Positions 40,443 to 49,319 are shown, counted from the stretch's first letter. The stretch: DNA of 64,000 nucleotides from Ligilactobacillus faecis (GCF_029889745.1 NZ_CP123639.1:2151501-2215500); one strand, 5' to 3'. The notes: a model not told the origin generated them from the letters alone. Made by a program: numbers and translations.

Positions 40443-41359
40443 TATTTTTCCTCCTCTAGCAGTTTTTGACGTAATTTTTCATCTTTCAACAATGGATAGC
40501 CTAATTTTTTACGTTCGGCCACAAATGCACGTGCTACTGAACGTGCCATGTTACGGATCCGTGAAAGATAGCCAGCACGTTCTGTCACTGAAACAGCCCC
40601 GCGAGCATCTAATAAATTAAATGTATGGCTGCATTTTAAAATATAATCATACGCTGGATGGACAAGTCCTTTTTCGATCTGTTTTTTAGCTTCTGCTTCA
40701 TACGTATCAAAGAGCGTAAGTAACATTTCTTGATCACTTTCCTCAAAGGAATATTTAGAATGTTCGTACTCAGGTTCTTTGAAAATATCGCCATATTTTA
40801 CACCATCAGCCCATTCAAGTTCAAAAACTGAATTAACATCTTGGATATACGAAGAAAGGCGCTCAAGTCCATAAGTTACTTCAACTGCAACCGGTTTGAC
40901 TTCAAGGCCACCAACTTGTTGGAAATACGTGAACTGGGTGATCTCCATTCCATCGAGCCAAACTTCCCAGCCAACACCAGCACACCCCATCGAAGGGTTT
41001 TCCCAGTTATCTTCAACAAAGCGAATATCATGTTCTAGCGGATCGATCCCTAAAGCACGTAAACTATCTAAATAAAGTTCTTGGATATTTTCTGGCGAAG
41101 GTTTCATGATCACTTGGAATTGATGATGCTGGTATAAGCGGTTGGGATTTTCGCCATAACGACCATCAGCAGGACGTCTGGAAGGTTCAACATAAGCTAC
41201 ATTCCATGGTTCAGGCCCGATCGCCCGTAGAAATGTATATGGGCTCATCGTTCCGGCCCCTTTTTCTGTGTCATATGCTTGCATCAACATACAACCTTGA
41301 CGTGCCCAAAATTGTTGTAACGTCAAAATGATATCTTGCATCGCTAATTTATCTGCCAT
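40442..41359 (-). CDS. glyQ: Glycine--tRNA ligase alpha subunit
   Basis: A 305-residue catalytic chain of alpha2beta2 GlyRS. It starts [16 protein letters not shown], has the class II motif [19 protein letters not shown] near 45-63 and [20 protein letters not shown] near 155. It charges tRNA-Gly. AAGGTCGAG lies before ATG 41359. An additional GAAAGGA is 48 bases upstream, beyond a hairpin. It heads the glyQS operon. Confidence 0.96.
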   Translation of the reverse strand: MADKLAMQDIILTLQQFWARQGCMLMQAYDTEKGAGTMSPYTFLRAIGPEPWNVAYVEPSRRPADGRYGENPNRLYQHHQFQVIMKPSPENIQELYLDSLRALGIDPLEHDIRFVEDNWENPSMGCAGVGWEVWLDGMEITQFTYFQQVGGLEVKPVAVEVTYGLERLSSYIQDVNSVFELEWADGVKYGDIFKEPEYEHSKYSFEESDQEMLLTLFDTYEAEAKKQIEKGLVHPAYDYILKCSHTFNLLDARGAVSVTERAGYLSRIRNMARSVARAFVAERKKLGYPLLKDEKLRQKLLEEEK

Positions 41360-41371
41360 AAACTCGACCTT

Positions 41372-41413
41372 CTACTGATTGTGTGTAAATAGAAATATCA
41401 GTAGTTTCCTTTC
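41372..41413 (-). promoter_or_regulatory. SD-hairpin module ahead of glyQ
   Basis: GAAAGGA (41407-41413) is followed by arm CTACTGAT (41397-41404), and partner ATCAGTAG (41372-41379) ends 12 bases before ATG. TTTC in the loop can pair with GAAA. An outer stem AGTTCAAA (41475-41482 with 41437-41444) lies upstream. Confidence 0.5.
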
Positions 41414-41499
41414 TTAATTTTAAATCTCAAAAGCTTAGTTCAAAACAACAACTAGCACACAACTTCTAACTAGCTTTGAACTTTTTTGCAAAAATAAGC

Positions 41500-41726
41500 C
41501 AAAGAAGAGAAAAAACGCCCCTATGTAGCGCCTTTGGCTACATAGGGACGATCTTTCGCTGATCGCGGTTCCACCCTACTTCTAGTTAGACTAGCAACTT
41601 AATTCGTTTAGACTCCGAAAGTGCCAACTACATCTCTAGCAACTATCTGCTCTCACCATACCAGACTCGCTACAGTCACCTTTGAGACAGCCCTCTTTCA
41701 TCAACATCTACTCTATCAATAATCTT
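41500..41726 (-). promoter_or_regulatory. T-box riboswitch (glycine) leader of glyQS
   Basis: The conserved AGGGTGGAACCGCG (41564-41577 on the minus strand) marks the T-box antiterminator. The terminator is the stem CCCTATGTAGC with GCTACATAGGG (about 41519-41548) followed by TTTTTT. Uncharged tRNA-Gly should favour readthrough. The glycine assignment rests on the gene served. I did not fix the specifier codon. Confidence 0.9.
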
Positions 41727-41755
41727 AGGATAGTTGACCCTCAAAAATTTGTCAA
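41727..41755 (-). promoter_or_regulatory. Promoter of the glyQS T-box transcript
   Basis: TTGACA (41750-41755), 17 bases, TATCCT (41727-41732). It overlaps the recO stop codon. Confidence 0.75.
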
Positions 41756-42531
41756 GGTTTATTTTTTCCAAGGTCCCAATCAGCCATTTGATCTAAAAAT
41801 TTTTTAGCCGGAACATAGATCCCTACTTGACTTTGATAGATCTCATCAAGTGTTTTACGTAACATCGTTTTTGTTTCGGGTCTGACTTTGATCGAGCTCA
41901 ACTTACTCAAATCAACGACTGAAAACAAACGCAAGTAGTAGATTGTCCTTTGATCTAAATGTAAACGGTGCGGATCCAAATGAAAATGTTTTTGGCATAA
42001 GAGTCCACCATAGTTTTCTGAATAATCAAAGGGTCCATCTGAACGTTGGCAGACCACACAATCTTCTAAATGTGGACGCACTCCAAATTCTGTCATCAGT
42101 TGGATCTCGATGATATTAGTGATGATCGCAGGATCAAAGTGCGCATCGATCAATTCTAAAGCTTGTCGCAATTTTAAAAACCACCCACCAAAAACGAGCT
42201 GTCTTTCACTAAGAGCTTTTTGGGCTAAGCTCAGTAGATACGCTGCATAAGCATTCAATTCGATATCTTGCGTGAGGGCTAAGTATTGCTGTATCTCACG
42301 TGTCGCAGTGATAAAAGAGAGCCCAGCGTCATTGATCGTGCCCAAATAGGTCCCATGAGTAAATGGTAAGATCGCAGCCCCTAATTTAAAACCTCGTTTT
42401 CTGACACCACGGACAAAAAAAGTTTTGAAGCCATATTTATCTGTTAAGATCTGGACCAACATGTCACGCTCGCGGTAATCACGCCGTGAAACAACGATCC
42501 CATAAAATTCTGCGCCTTGCTTAACTACCAT
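41752..42531 (-). CDS. recO: DNA repair protein RecO
   Basis: About 259 residues. An N-terminal OB fold (FYGIVVSRRDYRERDMLVQILT) is followed by a helical domain with a zinc site formed by CVVCQRSDG and a following C/H pair. It loads RecA onto SSB-coated DNA in recF-pathway repair. ATG 42531 has GAAAGGA directly upstream at normal distance. The longer frame (42546) is rejected. Confidence 0.92.
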   Translation of the reverse strand: MVVKQGAEFYGIVVSRRDYRERDMLVQILTDKYGFKTFFVRGVRKRGFKLGAAILPFTHGTYLGTINDAGLSFITATREIQQYLALTQDIELNAYAAYLLSLAQKALSERQLVFGGWFLKLRQALELIDAHFDPAIITNIIEIQLMTEFGVRPHLEDCVVCQRSDGPFDYSENYGGLLCQKHFHLDPHRLHLDQRTIYYLRLFSVVDLSKLSSIKVRPETKTMLRKTLDEIYQSQVGIYVPAKKFLDQMADWDLGKNKP

Positions 42532-42600
42532 GCTTTTTCCTTTCACTAAAAAAGGGTCAGATCATTATGACCTTAGACCCTTCATCACTCAATTATCTAC

Positions 42601-43503
42601 TTAATAATCATCTTGACGATAACCAAACGCTTTGAGGTCAACTTGACGATCTTTCCAATTTGGTTGGACCTTGACCCAAAGTTCTAAAAAGACTTTATCA
42701 CCTAGCATAAACTCGATCTCTTTGCGCGCTCGCGTACCGATCTCTTTTAGCATTTTACCACCTTTACCAATGATGATCCCTTTTTGACTAGCACGTTCAA
42801 CAACGATCGTTGCTTGGATCAAAACTTTTTCATCATCTTCACGTTTGATCCGATCAACAACAACAGCGACTGAATGTGGGATCTCTTCGCGTGTTAGTTG
42901 TAAGACTTTTTCGCGGATCAATTCTCCAATGATAAAACGTTCAGGGTGATCAGTCACTTGATCTTCTGGATAGTATTGTGGCCCTTCTGGCAGATCTTTG
43001 ACTAGATCTTGGACAAGTTCGGCACAGTTATTTCCATTTAACGCTGAGATCGGAAAAACTTCTTTATAGTCGAGCGTCTCACGATAATCATCCATAACTT
43101 CTAAAAGATGATCAGGGTGGATCTTATCGATCTTATTGATCACTAAATAGATCGGTTTTTTGACTTTTTTCAAGCGTTCGATGATAAAGTCATCACCCCG
43201 TCCACGCTTTTGTTCGGCATTGACCATAAAAAGCACTGCATCAACTTCATTTAAAGTCGAAAGTGCAGATTGGACCATGAAATCACCTAAACGACTATGT
43301 GGTTTATGGATCCCTGGAGTATCGATGAAGACGATCTGAGCTTCATCTGTTGTATAGATACCTTGGATCTTATTTCTTGTCGTTTGTGCTTTATCGCTCA
43401 TGATCGCGATCTTTTGACCAACAACATTATTTAAAAATGTTGATTTACCAACATTAGGACGTCCAACGATCGCTACGAAACCTGAATGAAAATTTTCCTT
43501 CAA
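42601..43503 (-). CDS. era: GTPase Era
   Basis: About 300 residues. GTPase motifs are GRPNVGKST near residue 15, DTPGIH near 62 and NKID near 123. A C-terminal KH domain ([14 protein letters not shown] near 235) binds 16S rRNA. It is needed for small-subunit maturation. TTG 43503 is chosen because AGAGGT lies seven bases before it. It neighbours dgkA and ybeY, the standard order. Confidence 0.95.
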   Translation of the reverse strand: MKENFHSGFVAIVGRPNVGKSTFLNNVVGQKIAIMSDKAQTTRNKIQGIYTTDEAQIVFIDTPGIHKPHSRLGDFMVQSALSTLNEVDAVLFMVNAEQKRGRGDDFIIERLKKVKKPIYLVINKIDKIHPDHLLEVMDDYRETLDYKEVFPISALNGNNCAELVQDLVKDLPEGPQYYPEDQVTDHPERFIIGELIREKVLQLTREEIPHSVAVVVDRIKREDDEKVLIQATIVVERASQKGIIIGKGGKMLKEIGTRARKEIEFMLGDKVFLELWVKVQPNWKDRQVDLKAFGYRQDDY

Positions 43504-43528
43504 AATAATTACCTCTCTTACAAACAAA

Positions 43529-43942
43529 TCAACTAAATAAATGCCATATTTTTGGCAAAAAGATCAGTGAAGCTACGATAAGCGAAAAGATAGCTGCTAA
43601 TAAAACAGCCGCAGCCGCCATGTCTTTAGCCTTTTTTGCTAAGGGGTGGCGCTTATAGTTCGTTGCTAGATCGACAACATTTTCGATCGCCGAATTCCAA
43701 ACTTCACTTGAAATAACTAAGAAAACACACAAAGCTAACCACAGCCACTCACCGATCGAAACATGTAACAAAAAACCCATAACTACGACCAAAGTTATGG
43801 CACTTACATGAAACCGCAGATTTCTTTCTTCCCGATAAGCAGTTTTCAAACCGACGAGAGCAAAATACAGCGACTGAAAAAAATGTCGATTCTTCCAACC
43901 ATTTACTGGTTGGCGTCTTTTATCTCTTAAGCCCATACGCAT
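43529..43942 (-). CDS. dgkA: Undecaprenol/diacylglycerol kinase
   Basis: A 137-residue membrane kinase with three hydrophobic helices and the signature [14 protein letters not shown] near residue 83, which binds ATP and lipid. In Gram-positives the substrate is usually undecaprenol, feeding cell-wall lipid carrier recycling. Its start overlaps the ybeY 3' end by 23 bases. Confidence 0.9.
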   Translation of the reverse strand: MRMGLRDKRRQPVNGWKNRHFFQSLYFALVGLKTAYREERNLRFHVSAITLVVVMGFLLHVSIGEWLWLALCVFLVISSEVWNSAIENVVDLATNYKRHPLAKKAKDMAAAAVLLAAIFSLIVASLIFLPKIWHLFS

Positions 43943-44399
43943 CTAAGATCTCACGTTGCAGACCAAACATCTCCTGTTCATCTTCTGCTTTCATGTGGTC
44001 GTAGCCGTTGAGATGTAAAAAACCATGAACAACTAAAAAACCTAACTCACGTTCTTTTGAATGCCCTAAATACTCAGCTTGTTCAGCAACTTTGTCTAAA
44101 GAGACCATGATATCACCGATATTTTTAGGTAATTCAAATTCTGGATCATCTGGCATGATGATCGGGAGTTCTTCAGGATCTTCTTCTTCGATCGCAAAAC
44201 TGATCACATCTGTCGGTTTATCAACGCCACGATATTTTTTATTGATCTGATGGATCTCTTCATCATCCATCAAAGTGACCGACATTTCTGTATTTTCAGG
44301 CAGATCAATGTAAGCACCAGCATAATTTAAAATATCTTTGATCAATTCAAGCCATGCCTCAGGCGCTTGCTTAGTATTGTCGTAAACTTCCAAATCCAT
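43920..44399 (-). CDS. ybeY: Endoribonuclease YbeY (rRNA maturation)
   Basis: A 159-residue metalloprotein of the UPF0054 family. The zinc motif HGFLHLNGYDH lies near residue 125 and the earlier DKPTDVISFA near 65. It works in 16S rRNA 3' end maturation and ribosome quality control, often with Era, encoded two genes downstream. It directly follows phoH. Confidence 0.94.
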   Translation of the reverse strand: MDLEVYDNTKQAPEAWLELIKDILNYAGAYIDLPENTEMSVTLMDDEEIHQINKKYRGVDKPTDVISFAIEEEDPEELPIIMPDDPEFELPKNIGDIMVSLDKVAEQAEYLGHSKERELGFLVVHGFLHLNGYDHMKAEDEQEMFGLQREILDAYGLKR

Positions 44400-44401
44400 C
44401 G

Positions 44402-45388
44402 TTATTCCTCATTTTCTGTTTGTTTATTTTGTGCATCATAGGCTTTGATGATCTCAGAAACGACCGGATGTCGAACTACATCAGCTGCATCAAAATTGAC
44501 AAAACCGATCTGGGGTAACCCTTTTAAGATCTTCTCTGCATCGACAAGCCCACTTTGTTGATGTCCACGTGGCAGATCGATCTGCGAACGGTCACCGTTT
44601 ACGACCATCTTCGAACCAAAGCCAAGCCGCGTCAAGAACATTTTCATTTGTGCCCTAGTCGTATTTTGAGCTTCATCTAAGATCACAAATGCATTATCTA
44701 ATGTTCTTCCACGCATATAAGCTAGTGGTGCGATCTCGATCACACCTCGTTCGATCAAACGTTCAACATGTTCAGCCCCTAAGATCGAATTTAACGCATC
44801 ATAGATCGGACGTAAATAAGGGTCGACTTTTTCTTTGAGATCACCAGGCAAAAAACCTAGTGATTCACCCGCTTCAACTGCTGGGCGAGTCAAGATCAAG
44901 CGCTCGACTTCTCGGCGTTTTAAAGCAGCCACCGCCATCACGACAGCTAAATAAGTTTTCCCCGTTCCGGCTGGTCCGATCCCAAAAACTAGATCTTTAT
45001 GTTTGATCTCTTGCACATATTGTCTTTGTCCATAATTTTTGACGCGGATCACACGTCCCCGACGATCTTTTAGTAGTTCTTCTGTATAAAGATCTTTGAA
45101 ATATTCTAACGTTCCTCGTTCAGCCATCTTTAAGGCTGAAACGATATCTGGTCCGCTGATCGTGATATTTTTACGTAAAAGTGCGGTCAATTCTTGTAAG
45201 ATCGCATAAGCATCATTAACATTTTCTGCTTGTCCTGTGATCTTGATCACACCACCAAAAGGCTTCAATACAACGTCTAGACCTTCTTCCAGTAATTTAA
45301 GATGGCTATCATTGATCCCTGCAAGTGAGATCTGTAACTGTGAATCATTTACGATATATTCTTTTTCGATCAACTTTTCTTCGTTCAA
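44402..45388 (-). CDS. phoH: PhoH-family ATPase
   Basis: A 328-residue protein with an N-terminal KH-like part and a P-loop ATPase (GIGPAGTGKTYLA near 138, VILDEAQNTT near 238). It is probably an RNA helicase-like ATPase, and the precise function is unsettled. It is encoded with ybeY as usual. The start is uncertain: TTG 45388 lies directly after AGGCGG, and a second TTG 15 bases later is possible. A roughly 280-base structured leader precedes it. Confidence 0.9.
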   Translation of the reverse strand: MNEEKLIEKEYIVNDSQLQISLAGINDSHLKLLEEGLDVVLKPFGGVIKITGQAENVNDAYAILQELTALLRKNITISGPDIVSALKMAERGTLEYFKDLYTEELLKDRRGRVIRVKNYGQRQYVQEIKHKDLVFGIGPAGTGKTYLAVVMAVAALKRREVERLILTRPAVEAGESLGFLPGDLKEKVDPYLRPIYDALNSILGAEHVERLIERGVIEIAPLAYMRGRTLDNAFVILDEAQNTTRAQMKMFLTRLGFGSKMVVNGDRSQIDLPRGHQQSGLVDAEKILKGLPQIGFVNFDAADVVRHPVVSEIIKAYDAQNKQTENEE

Positions 45389-45678
45389 CCGCCTATTTAT
45401 CGCTATTTAAAATGTGAGCGTCCCTAACTATCTCTCAAGGAACGCGAAAGTTAGATAGCTTTCCTTTCTCGATTTTTCTCATATAATGGATAATAAATAG
45501 TAGTACCTAGCGAAGCATTTACTTGTGACTAAAATCACACATTAACATATGGACTACTCTGAACTTTGATATTTATTTCACATCTAAACTTTCCTTTAAA
45601 TATCAAAAACAGTCATAGTCAACGACCTAACTTCTAAATACTAGGTACCTAGCTTCGTATCCGCTTTGATATACCCCA
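45389..45678 (-). ncRNA. Long structured phoH 5' leader, candidate regulatory RNA
   Basis: After the promoter, the RNA can close a P1-like stem CGAAGC with GCTTCG (about 45651-45656 and 45511-45516). This encloses a GACTA/TAGTC arm, a TTTGATATTT/AAATATCAAAG arm and a hairpin GTGTGA-TTTTAG-TCACA. Downstream come GAAAGGA (45462-45468), arm GCTAT (45455-45459), an inner GCGTTCC/GGGACGC stem, and partner ATAGC (45402-45406) 13 bases before the start. The fold is inferred by eye. Confidence 0.5.
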
Positions 45679-45707
45679 ATTATACTTGTAATCAATAGGA
45701 TAAGCAA
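45679..45707 (-). promoter_or_regulatory. Promoter of phoH
   Basis: TTGCTT (45702-45707), 17 bases, TATAAT (45679-45684). Confidence 0.7.
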
Positions 45708-45730
45708 ATATCGCAAGGAAACGACAAAAA

Positions 45731-45752
45731 AGCCGAGATCAAGATCTCGACT
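45731..45752 (-). terminator. Terminator after yqeY
   Basis: AGTCGAGATC pairs with GATCTCGGCT (G-U tolerated) and is followed by TTTTTT on the minus strand. Confidence 0.88.
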
Positions 45753-45759
45753 TTTTTGT

Positions 45760-46206
45760 TTACTTGTTAAGCAATGACATTACAGTAGAGTTGACGAGTT
45801 TACCGTCAGCTTTACCTTTTAATTTTGGCATCACTGCCCCCATTACCTTACCGAAGTCAGCTTTTGATGTCGCTTTGACCTGTTCGATCGTTTCTTCAAC
45901 TACGGTCTTTACTTCATCAGCACTGAGTTGTTTTGGCAAATAGCTTTCAACAACCTTGATTTCTTCTTCGAGTTTTTGGACAGCTTCGCTACGTCCGGCA
46001 GCTTTGAATTCTTCTAAAGAATCCTTCCGTTGCTTCAACTCACGAGATAACACGCTGATCTCTTCATCAGAGGTCAGGTCATGTCCAACGTTGATCTGCT
46101 CATTAGTAACTGCAGCTTTAAGCATTCGAACAGTGCCTAAACGGTCTTTGTCCTTAGCTTTCATCGCAGCTACCATGTCTTTTTGTAATGAATCTAACAA
46201 ACTCAT
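45760..46206 (-). CDS. yqeY: GatB/YqeY domain protein
   Basis: About 148 residues. A free-standing YqeY domain like the tail of GatB, which binds tRNA in amidotransferases. Here it is helical, with IKVVESYLPKQLSADEV and a C-terminal MGAVMPKLKGKADGKLVN typical of the family. The role is unknown, perhaps tRNA-related. ATG 46206 has GGAGG nine bases upstream. It is co-transcribed with rpsU. Confidence 0.9.
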   Translation of the reverse strand: MSLLDSLQKDMVAAMKAKDKDRLGTVRMLKAAVTNEQINVGHDLTSDEEISVLSRELKQRKDSLEEFKAAGRSEAVQKLEEEIKVVESYLPKQLSADEVKTVVEETIEQVKATSKADFGKVMGAVMPKLKGKADGKLVNSTVMSLLNK

Positions 46207-46227
46207 CACATTTGCCTCCTCTAGAAA

Positions 46228-46413
46228 CTAGAAACGACGCTTATTTTTGCGCTTTCTTGCTGCTTCGGATTTTTTCTTACGTTTTACACTTGGCTTCTCG
46301 TAGAATTCACGTTTCCGATATTCTTGCAAAGTACCTGTTTTTGAAACGGAACGTTTGAAGCGACGAAGAGCGTCATCAAGAGATTCGTTTTTACGAACGA
46401 CTGTCTTTGACAT
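46228..46413 (-). CDS. rpsU: 30S ribosomal protein S21
   Basis: A 61-residue, strongly basic protein that starts [19 protein letters not shown] and ends in an Arg/Lys run, the standard S21 sequence. It sits near the mRNA exit site of the 30S subunit. A strong GGAGGGAGGG precedes ATG. It heads the rpsU-yqeY operon. Confidence 0.96.
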   Translation of the reverse strand: MSKTVVRKNESLDDALRRFKRSVSKTGTLQEYRKREFYEKPSVKRKKKSEAARKRKNKRRF

Positions 46414-46487
46414 GGTTGTTTCCCTCCCTCCGAGCTTAAATGTAACCGTCTTAATTGTAGTACAACAAACTTCAACAGTTCCTTTCT

Positions 46488-46517
46488 ATTATAAACTAAA
46501 TTTAAAGATCTCGTCAA
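46488..46517 (-). promoter_or_regulatory. Promoter of rpsU-yqeY
   Basis: TTGACG (46512-46517), 18 bases, TATAAT (46488-46493). Confidence 0.75.
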
Positions 46518-46574
46518 CAAACTTTATCAACTTTCACACAATTCTTTAAGTAGACATAAAGTACTCTGTATCGT

Positions 46575-46604
46575 TTGTCTCAGAAACAAGATCTGTAATA
46601 TAAT
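46575..46604 (+). promoter_or_regulatory. Promoter of the PPDK regulator gene
   Basis: TTGTCT (46575-46580), 18 bases, TATAAT (46599-46604). It predicts a leader of about 140 bases with AGCTTTC (46617-46623) able to pair with GAAAGCT (46683-46689). Confidence 0.65.
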
Positions 46605-46699
46605 TGACTCAGAAATAGCTTTCATTTTCCTACACCTATCTCGATCATGTGAAAAGTAAAATGTGCTCTGTGGTCGCAGCCGGAAAGCTAGAATATCTA

Positions 46700-46752
46700 G
46701 AAAGGAGTAGCTATATATTTTCATCAGCACATTTATATAGCGATCATCATCT
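46700..46752 (+). promoter_or_regulatory. SD-hairpin module of the PPDK regulator gene
   Basis: GAAAGGAG (46700-46707), arm GCTATAT (46710-46716), partner ATATAGC (46735-46741), then 11 bases to ATG 46753. No other Shine-Dalgarno is present. It is the only copy on the plus strand, so the design follows gene orientation and not a strand-biased repeat. Confidence 0.6.
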
Positions 46753-47568
46753 ATGTCAAATAAGGCCAATATTTATGCTATCTCAGATTCATTAGGGGAA
46801 ACAAGTTATGCACTTGCTCAAGCAGCCGCCGTCCAATTCCCACAAACCGATTTTAAGATCCAACGTTTTCCATTGATCAAGACAGTCTCGATCTTGACTG
46901 GGATCTTAAATCGTGCTAAGCGTGAAGATGCTACGATCTTTCATACTTTTGTCGATCCCGAGTTATCAAATTTTGCGAATAATTTTTGTAAAGATAACGG
47001 ACTGATCGTGATCGATGCTTTGAGCCAAGCTCTGACTGAGCTTTCGCAAAAAACAGGGCAAAAACCACTGCAAAAAGCCGGGATCAATCACAATACTGAC
47101 AAAGAATATTTCAATCGGATCGAAGCTTTAGAATTCGCTGTCACATACGACGATGGTAAAGACCCAGCCGGCTTCTTAAAAGCTGACCTAGTTTTATTAG
47201 GGATCTCGCGTACTTCTAAGACGCCACTTTCGCTTTTCCTAGCTAACCGCGGTTACAAAGTCGCTAATTTACCACTCGTTCCTAAAGCTCAGATCCCACA
47301 AGAGATCTATAAAGTCGATCCAAATAAGATCTTTGGACTAACAAATGATCCTGAGATCTTGAACGGTATCAGACGTGAACGCATGATCTCTTACGGACTT
47401 GATCCAGATACACACTACTCAAATATCGATAACATCGAAAGCGAGTTACGCTTTGCCAATGAACTTTATAAAAAACTAGGTTGTCCAGTGATCAACGTTG
47501 CACACAAATCGATCGAAGAAACAGCAACGATCATCACCGAAAGTTTAGACAATAACGCCAAAAAATAA
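46753..47568 (+). CDS. Pyruvate, phosphate dikinase regulatory protein
   Basis: A 271-residue DUF299 protein (YqfL/PpsR family), a bifunctional kinase and pyrophosphorylase acting on PPDK or PEP synthase. It starts IYAISDSLGETSYALAQAA and has the P-loop-like LLGISRTSKTPLS near residue 150. Its target enzyme is not in the window. The start codon lacks a nearby Shine-Dalgarno and depends on the upstream hairpin module. An IS3 element lies directly downstream, with no terminator between. Confidence 0.92.
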   Translation: MSNKANIYAISDSLGETSYALAQAAAVQFPQTDFKIQRFPLIKTVSILTGILNRAKREDATIFHTFVDPELSNFANNFCKDNGLIVIDALSQALTELSQKTGQKPLQKAGINHNTDKEYFNRIEALEFAVTYDDGKDPAGFLKADLVLLGISRTSKTPLSLFLANRGYKVANLPLVPKAQIPQEIYKVDPNKIFGLTNDPEILNGIRRERMISYGLDPDTHYSNIDNIESELRFANELYKKLGCPVINVAHKSIEETATIITESLDNNAKK

Positions 47569-47637
47569 TATCACTAAAAAGTAGCCCTCTCAAGTTGATC
47601 TGAGACCCGTCAAGTGAACAACTAAATAATTAAAATT

Positions 47638-48369
47638 CTAGGCAGCCTGATTCCGGTATTCTTCTGGAGTCAGGCTGTTTAGTTTTATTTGGTAACGTTG
47701 GGTATTGTAGAACTTGATATAGTTTTCGATCATTTCTACAAGTTCTCCATATGTTTCACATTTTAGCCAATAATAACATTCTGTCTTGAAATGACTCCAA
47801 AAACTTTCCATTGGTGCGTTATCGATACATTTCCCCACTCGAGACATACTTCTTGTAACACCATGCCTTGAGGTCAACCGAAGATATTCCTTTGAAGTAT
47901 ATTGAAATCCACGATCACTGTGAAGAAGTAGATTAGCTTCATTTAAATGCGTGAATGCTTTTTCTAAAGTCTTCATGACAAGCCGATTATCATTTCTTTT
48001 ACTAATTTCAAAACTTATGATAGATCCATCGTATAGATCTTTGATCGCACTTAAATAAGCTTTTTGTCCTAAGCCATATTCTAAATAAGTGACATCAGTC
48101 ACCCACTTTTGATTAGGTCTAGTAGCGGAAAAATCACGACCTAAAGTATTTTCTTCGTAGTTTAAATGTTCTGAACGAGTACAACCTCGGCGTTTGCGAC
48201 GAATTACTGAATATAAACCAAGGACTCTCATTAAGCGACGAATACGTTTGAAGTTATATTGTTTTTGATACTTTCGATTGATAAGAAGAGTCATTCTTCT
48301 AGAACCGTAAATTCCATTTAAAGCATGAAATTCTTTTTTTATGATCTCACTTAACCATTCATTTTCCAA
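47638..48369 (-). CDS. IS3 transposase OrfB (integrase core), copy 1
   Basis: The 243 residues from the first ATG hold a DDE integrase core: WVTDVTYLEYG with the first Asp, LLHSDRGFQYTS with the second, and NAPMESFWSHFKTE with the Glu. The same frame stays open upstream to the orfA end (EISFIPKNLRFKAIQ, then LTAPKSQCTLENEW). The functional form is therefore an OrfAB fusion made by -1 slippage at A AAA AAA (48546-48552). It appears intact and active. Confidence 0.9.
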   Translation of the reverse strand: MENEWLSEIIKKEFHALNGIYGSRRMTLLINRKYQKQYNFKRIRRLMRVLGLYSVIRRKRRGCTRSEHLNYEENTLGRDFSATRPNQKWVTDVTYLEYGLGQKAYLSAIKDLYDGSIISFEISKRNDNRLVMKTLEKAFTHLNEANLLLHSDRGFQYTSKEYLRLTSRHGVTRSMSRVGKCIDNAPMESFWSHFKTECYYWLKCETYGELVEMIENYIKFYNTQRYQIKLNSLTPEEYRNQAA

Positions 48370-48518
48370 AGTACATTGTGATTTTGGAGCAGTTAAATAA
48401 CGATAATACCCTGAGCGCGATACATTTAAGATCGCACAAAGGATCCAGAGTTCAATTTGTGGAAACTCTTTAAGAACTTCCTGAATAGCTTTAAAACGCA
48501 GATTTTTAGGTATAAAGC

Positions 48519-49208
48519 TTATCTCCTCCTTTCGAGTTCGTCCAATTTTTTTAAAACGATATTTTCTGCTTCTAGATATTTATTACGTTCTTTCAAACGT
48601 AGGATCTCAAGCTTGAGACGCTCAGTTTCAGAAAGAGTCTTATAATCACGATCTTTAACTGTTTTACCACGATTATCGTATAATGCCTTTTCGCCATCTA
48701 CTTCAAACTTTTTGACCCAATTATAGACTTGGGAATAAGAAACATTATATTTATCGATCGCTTTGTGATAATTCTTATTATTAGCAAGTGTATACTGAAC
48801 TATTTCGAGCCGTTCCTTAAAAGTAGTTTTACGTCCATGTTTCATTCTATTACGACCTCCAATGGTAGCTTTAAAGCCTTTTCCATTAGTATACAAGTTG
48901 ATCCATTTACGTAAAACCGAAACACTCGAAATATTGTATTTATCACAAATTTTCTTTGGTGAACGTCCATTTTCTAAATATTCTAGAACCGCAGTTGTTT
49001 TTAATTCAACTGAATATTCTTTCCAGGTTCTAGACTCTTTTAAGCCATCTAAACCGCCAGCTTTGTATTTTCTGATCCAATTATCAAATGTATTTTTAGA
49101 AATGGTATATTTCCGGCAGATAAAGTACTTACTATATTGTCCACTAAGATACTCGGAGACTGCCTGGTATCTTTCTTCAAGTGTATGTTTAGTAGTTCTT
49201 CTAGACAT
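48519..49208 (-). CDS. IS3 transposase OrfA, copy 1
   Basis: About 229 residues with repeated helix-turn-helix units (YFICRKYTISKNTFDNWIRKY and two similar blocks) that bind the element ends, then a C-terminal leucine-rich coil LKLEILRLKERNKYLEAEN. ATG 49208 has AGGGGG upstream. It ends in LDELERRR just after the A7 slippery site that feeds the orfB frame. Confidence 0.88.
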   Translation of the reverse strand: MSRRTTKHTLEERYQAVSEYLSGQYSKYFICRKYTISKNTFDNWIRKYKAGGLDGLKESRTWKEYSVELKTTAVLEYLENGRSPKKICDKYNISSVSVLRKWINLYTNGKGFKATIGGRNRMKHGRKTTFKERLEIVQYTLANNKNYHKAIDKYNVSYSQVYNWVKKFEVDGEKALYDNRGKTVKDRDYKTLSETERLKLEILRLKERNKYLEAENIVLKKLDELERRR

Positions 49209-49319
49209 AAAAAATCCCCCTAGAGTGATCACAGAATCTTTATTATTTCCGTGTCCACTCTAGGGGAATCATATCAAAAGTCGCTTCATTGCTCAACTTA
49301 AGAGGGCTACTTTTTATTT

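Larger units (their letters stand above)
47595..49277 (-). mobile_element. IS3-family (IS150-like) insertion sequence, copy 1
   Basis: About 1683 bases. The ends TTGATCTGAGACCC and TTGATATGATTCCCC are imperfect inverted repeats of about 26 bases. AAG flanks both ends at these limits, a likely 3-base target duplication. It carries orfA and orfB with a -1 frameshift site. It is identical to the copy at 59955-61637. Confidence 0.9.

Noticed and set aside
45389-45700. Third T-box in the phoH leader
   Set aside because: The leader is long and structured but lacks the GGTGG-ACCGCG element and a following terminator before phoH.
46284-46520. 78-codon frame overlapping rpsU in another frame
   Set aside because: rpsU is unmistakable here and the overlapping frame has no motif and runs through the rpsU promoter.
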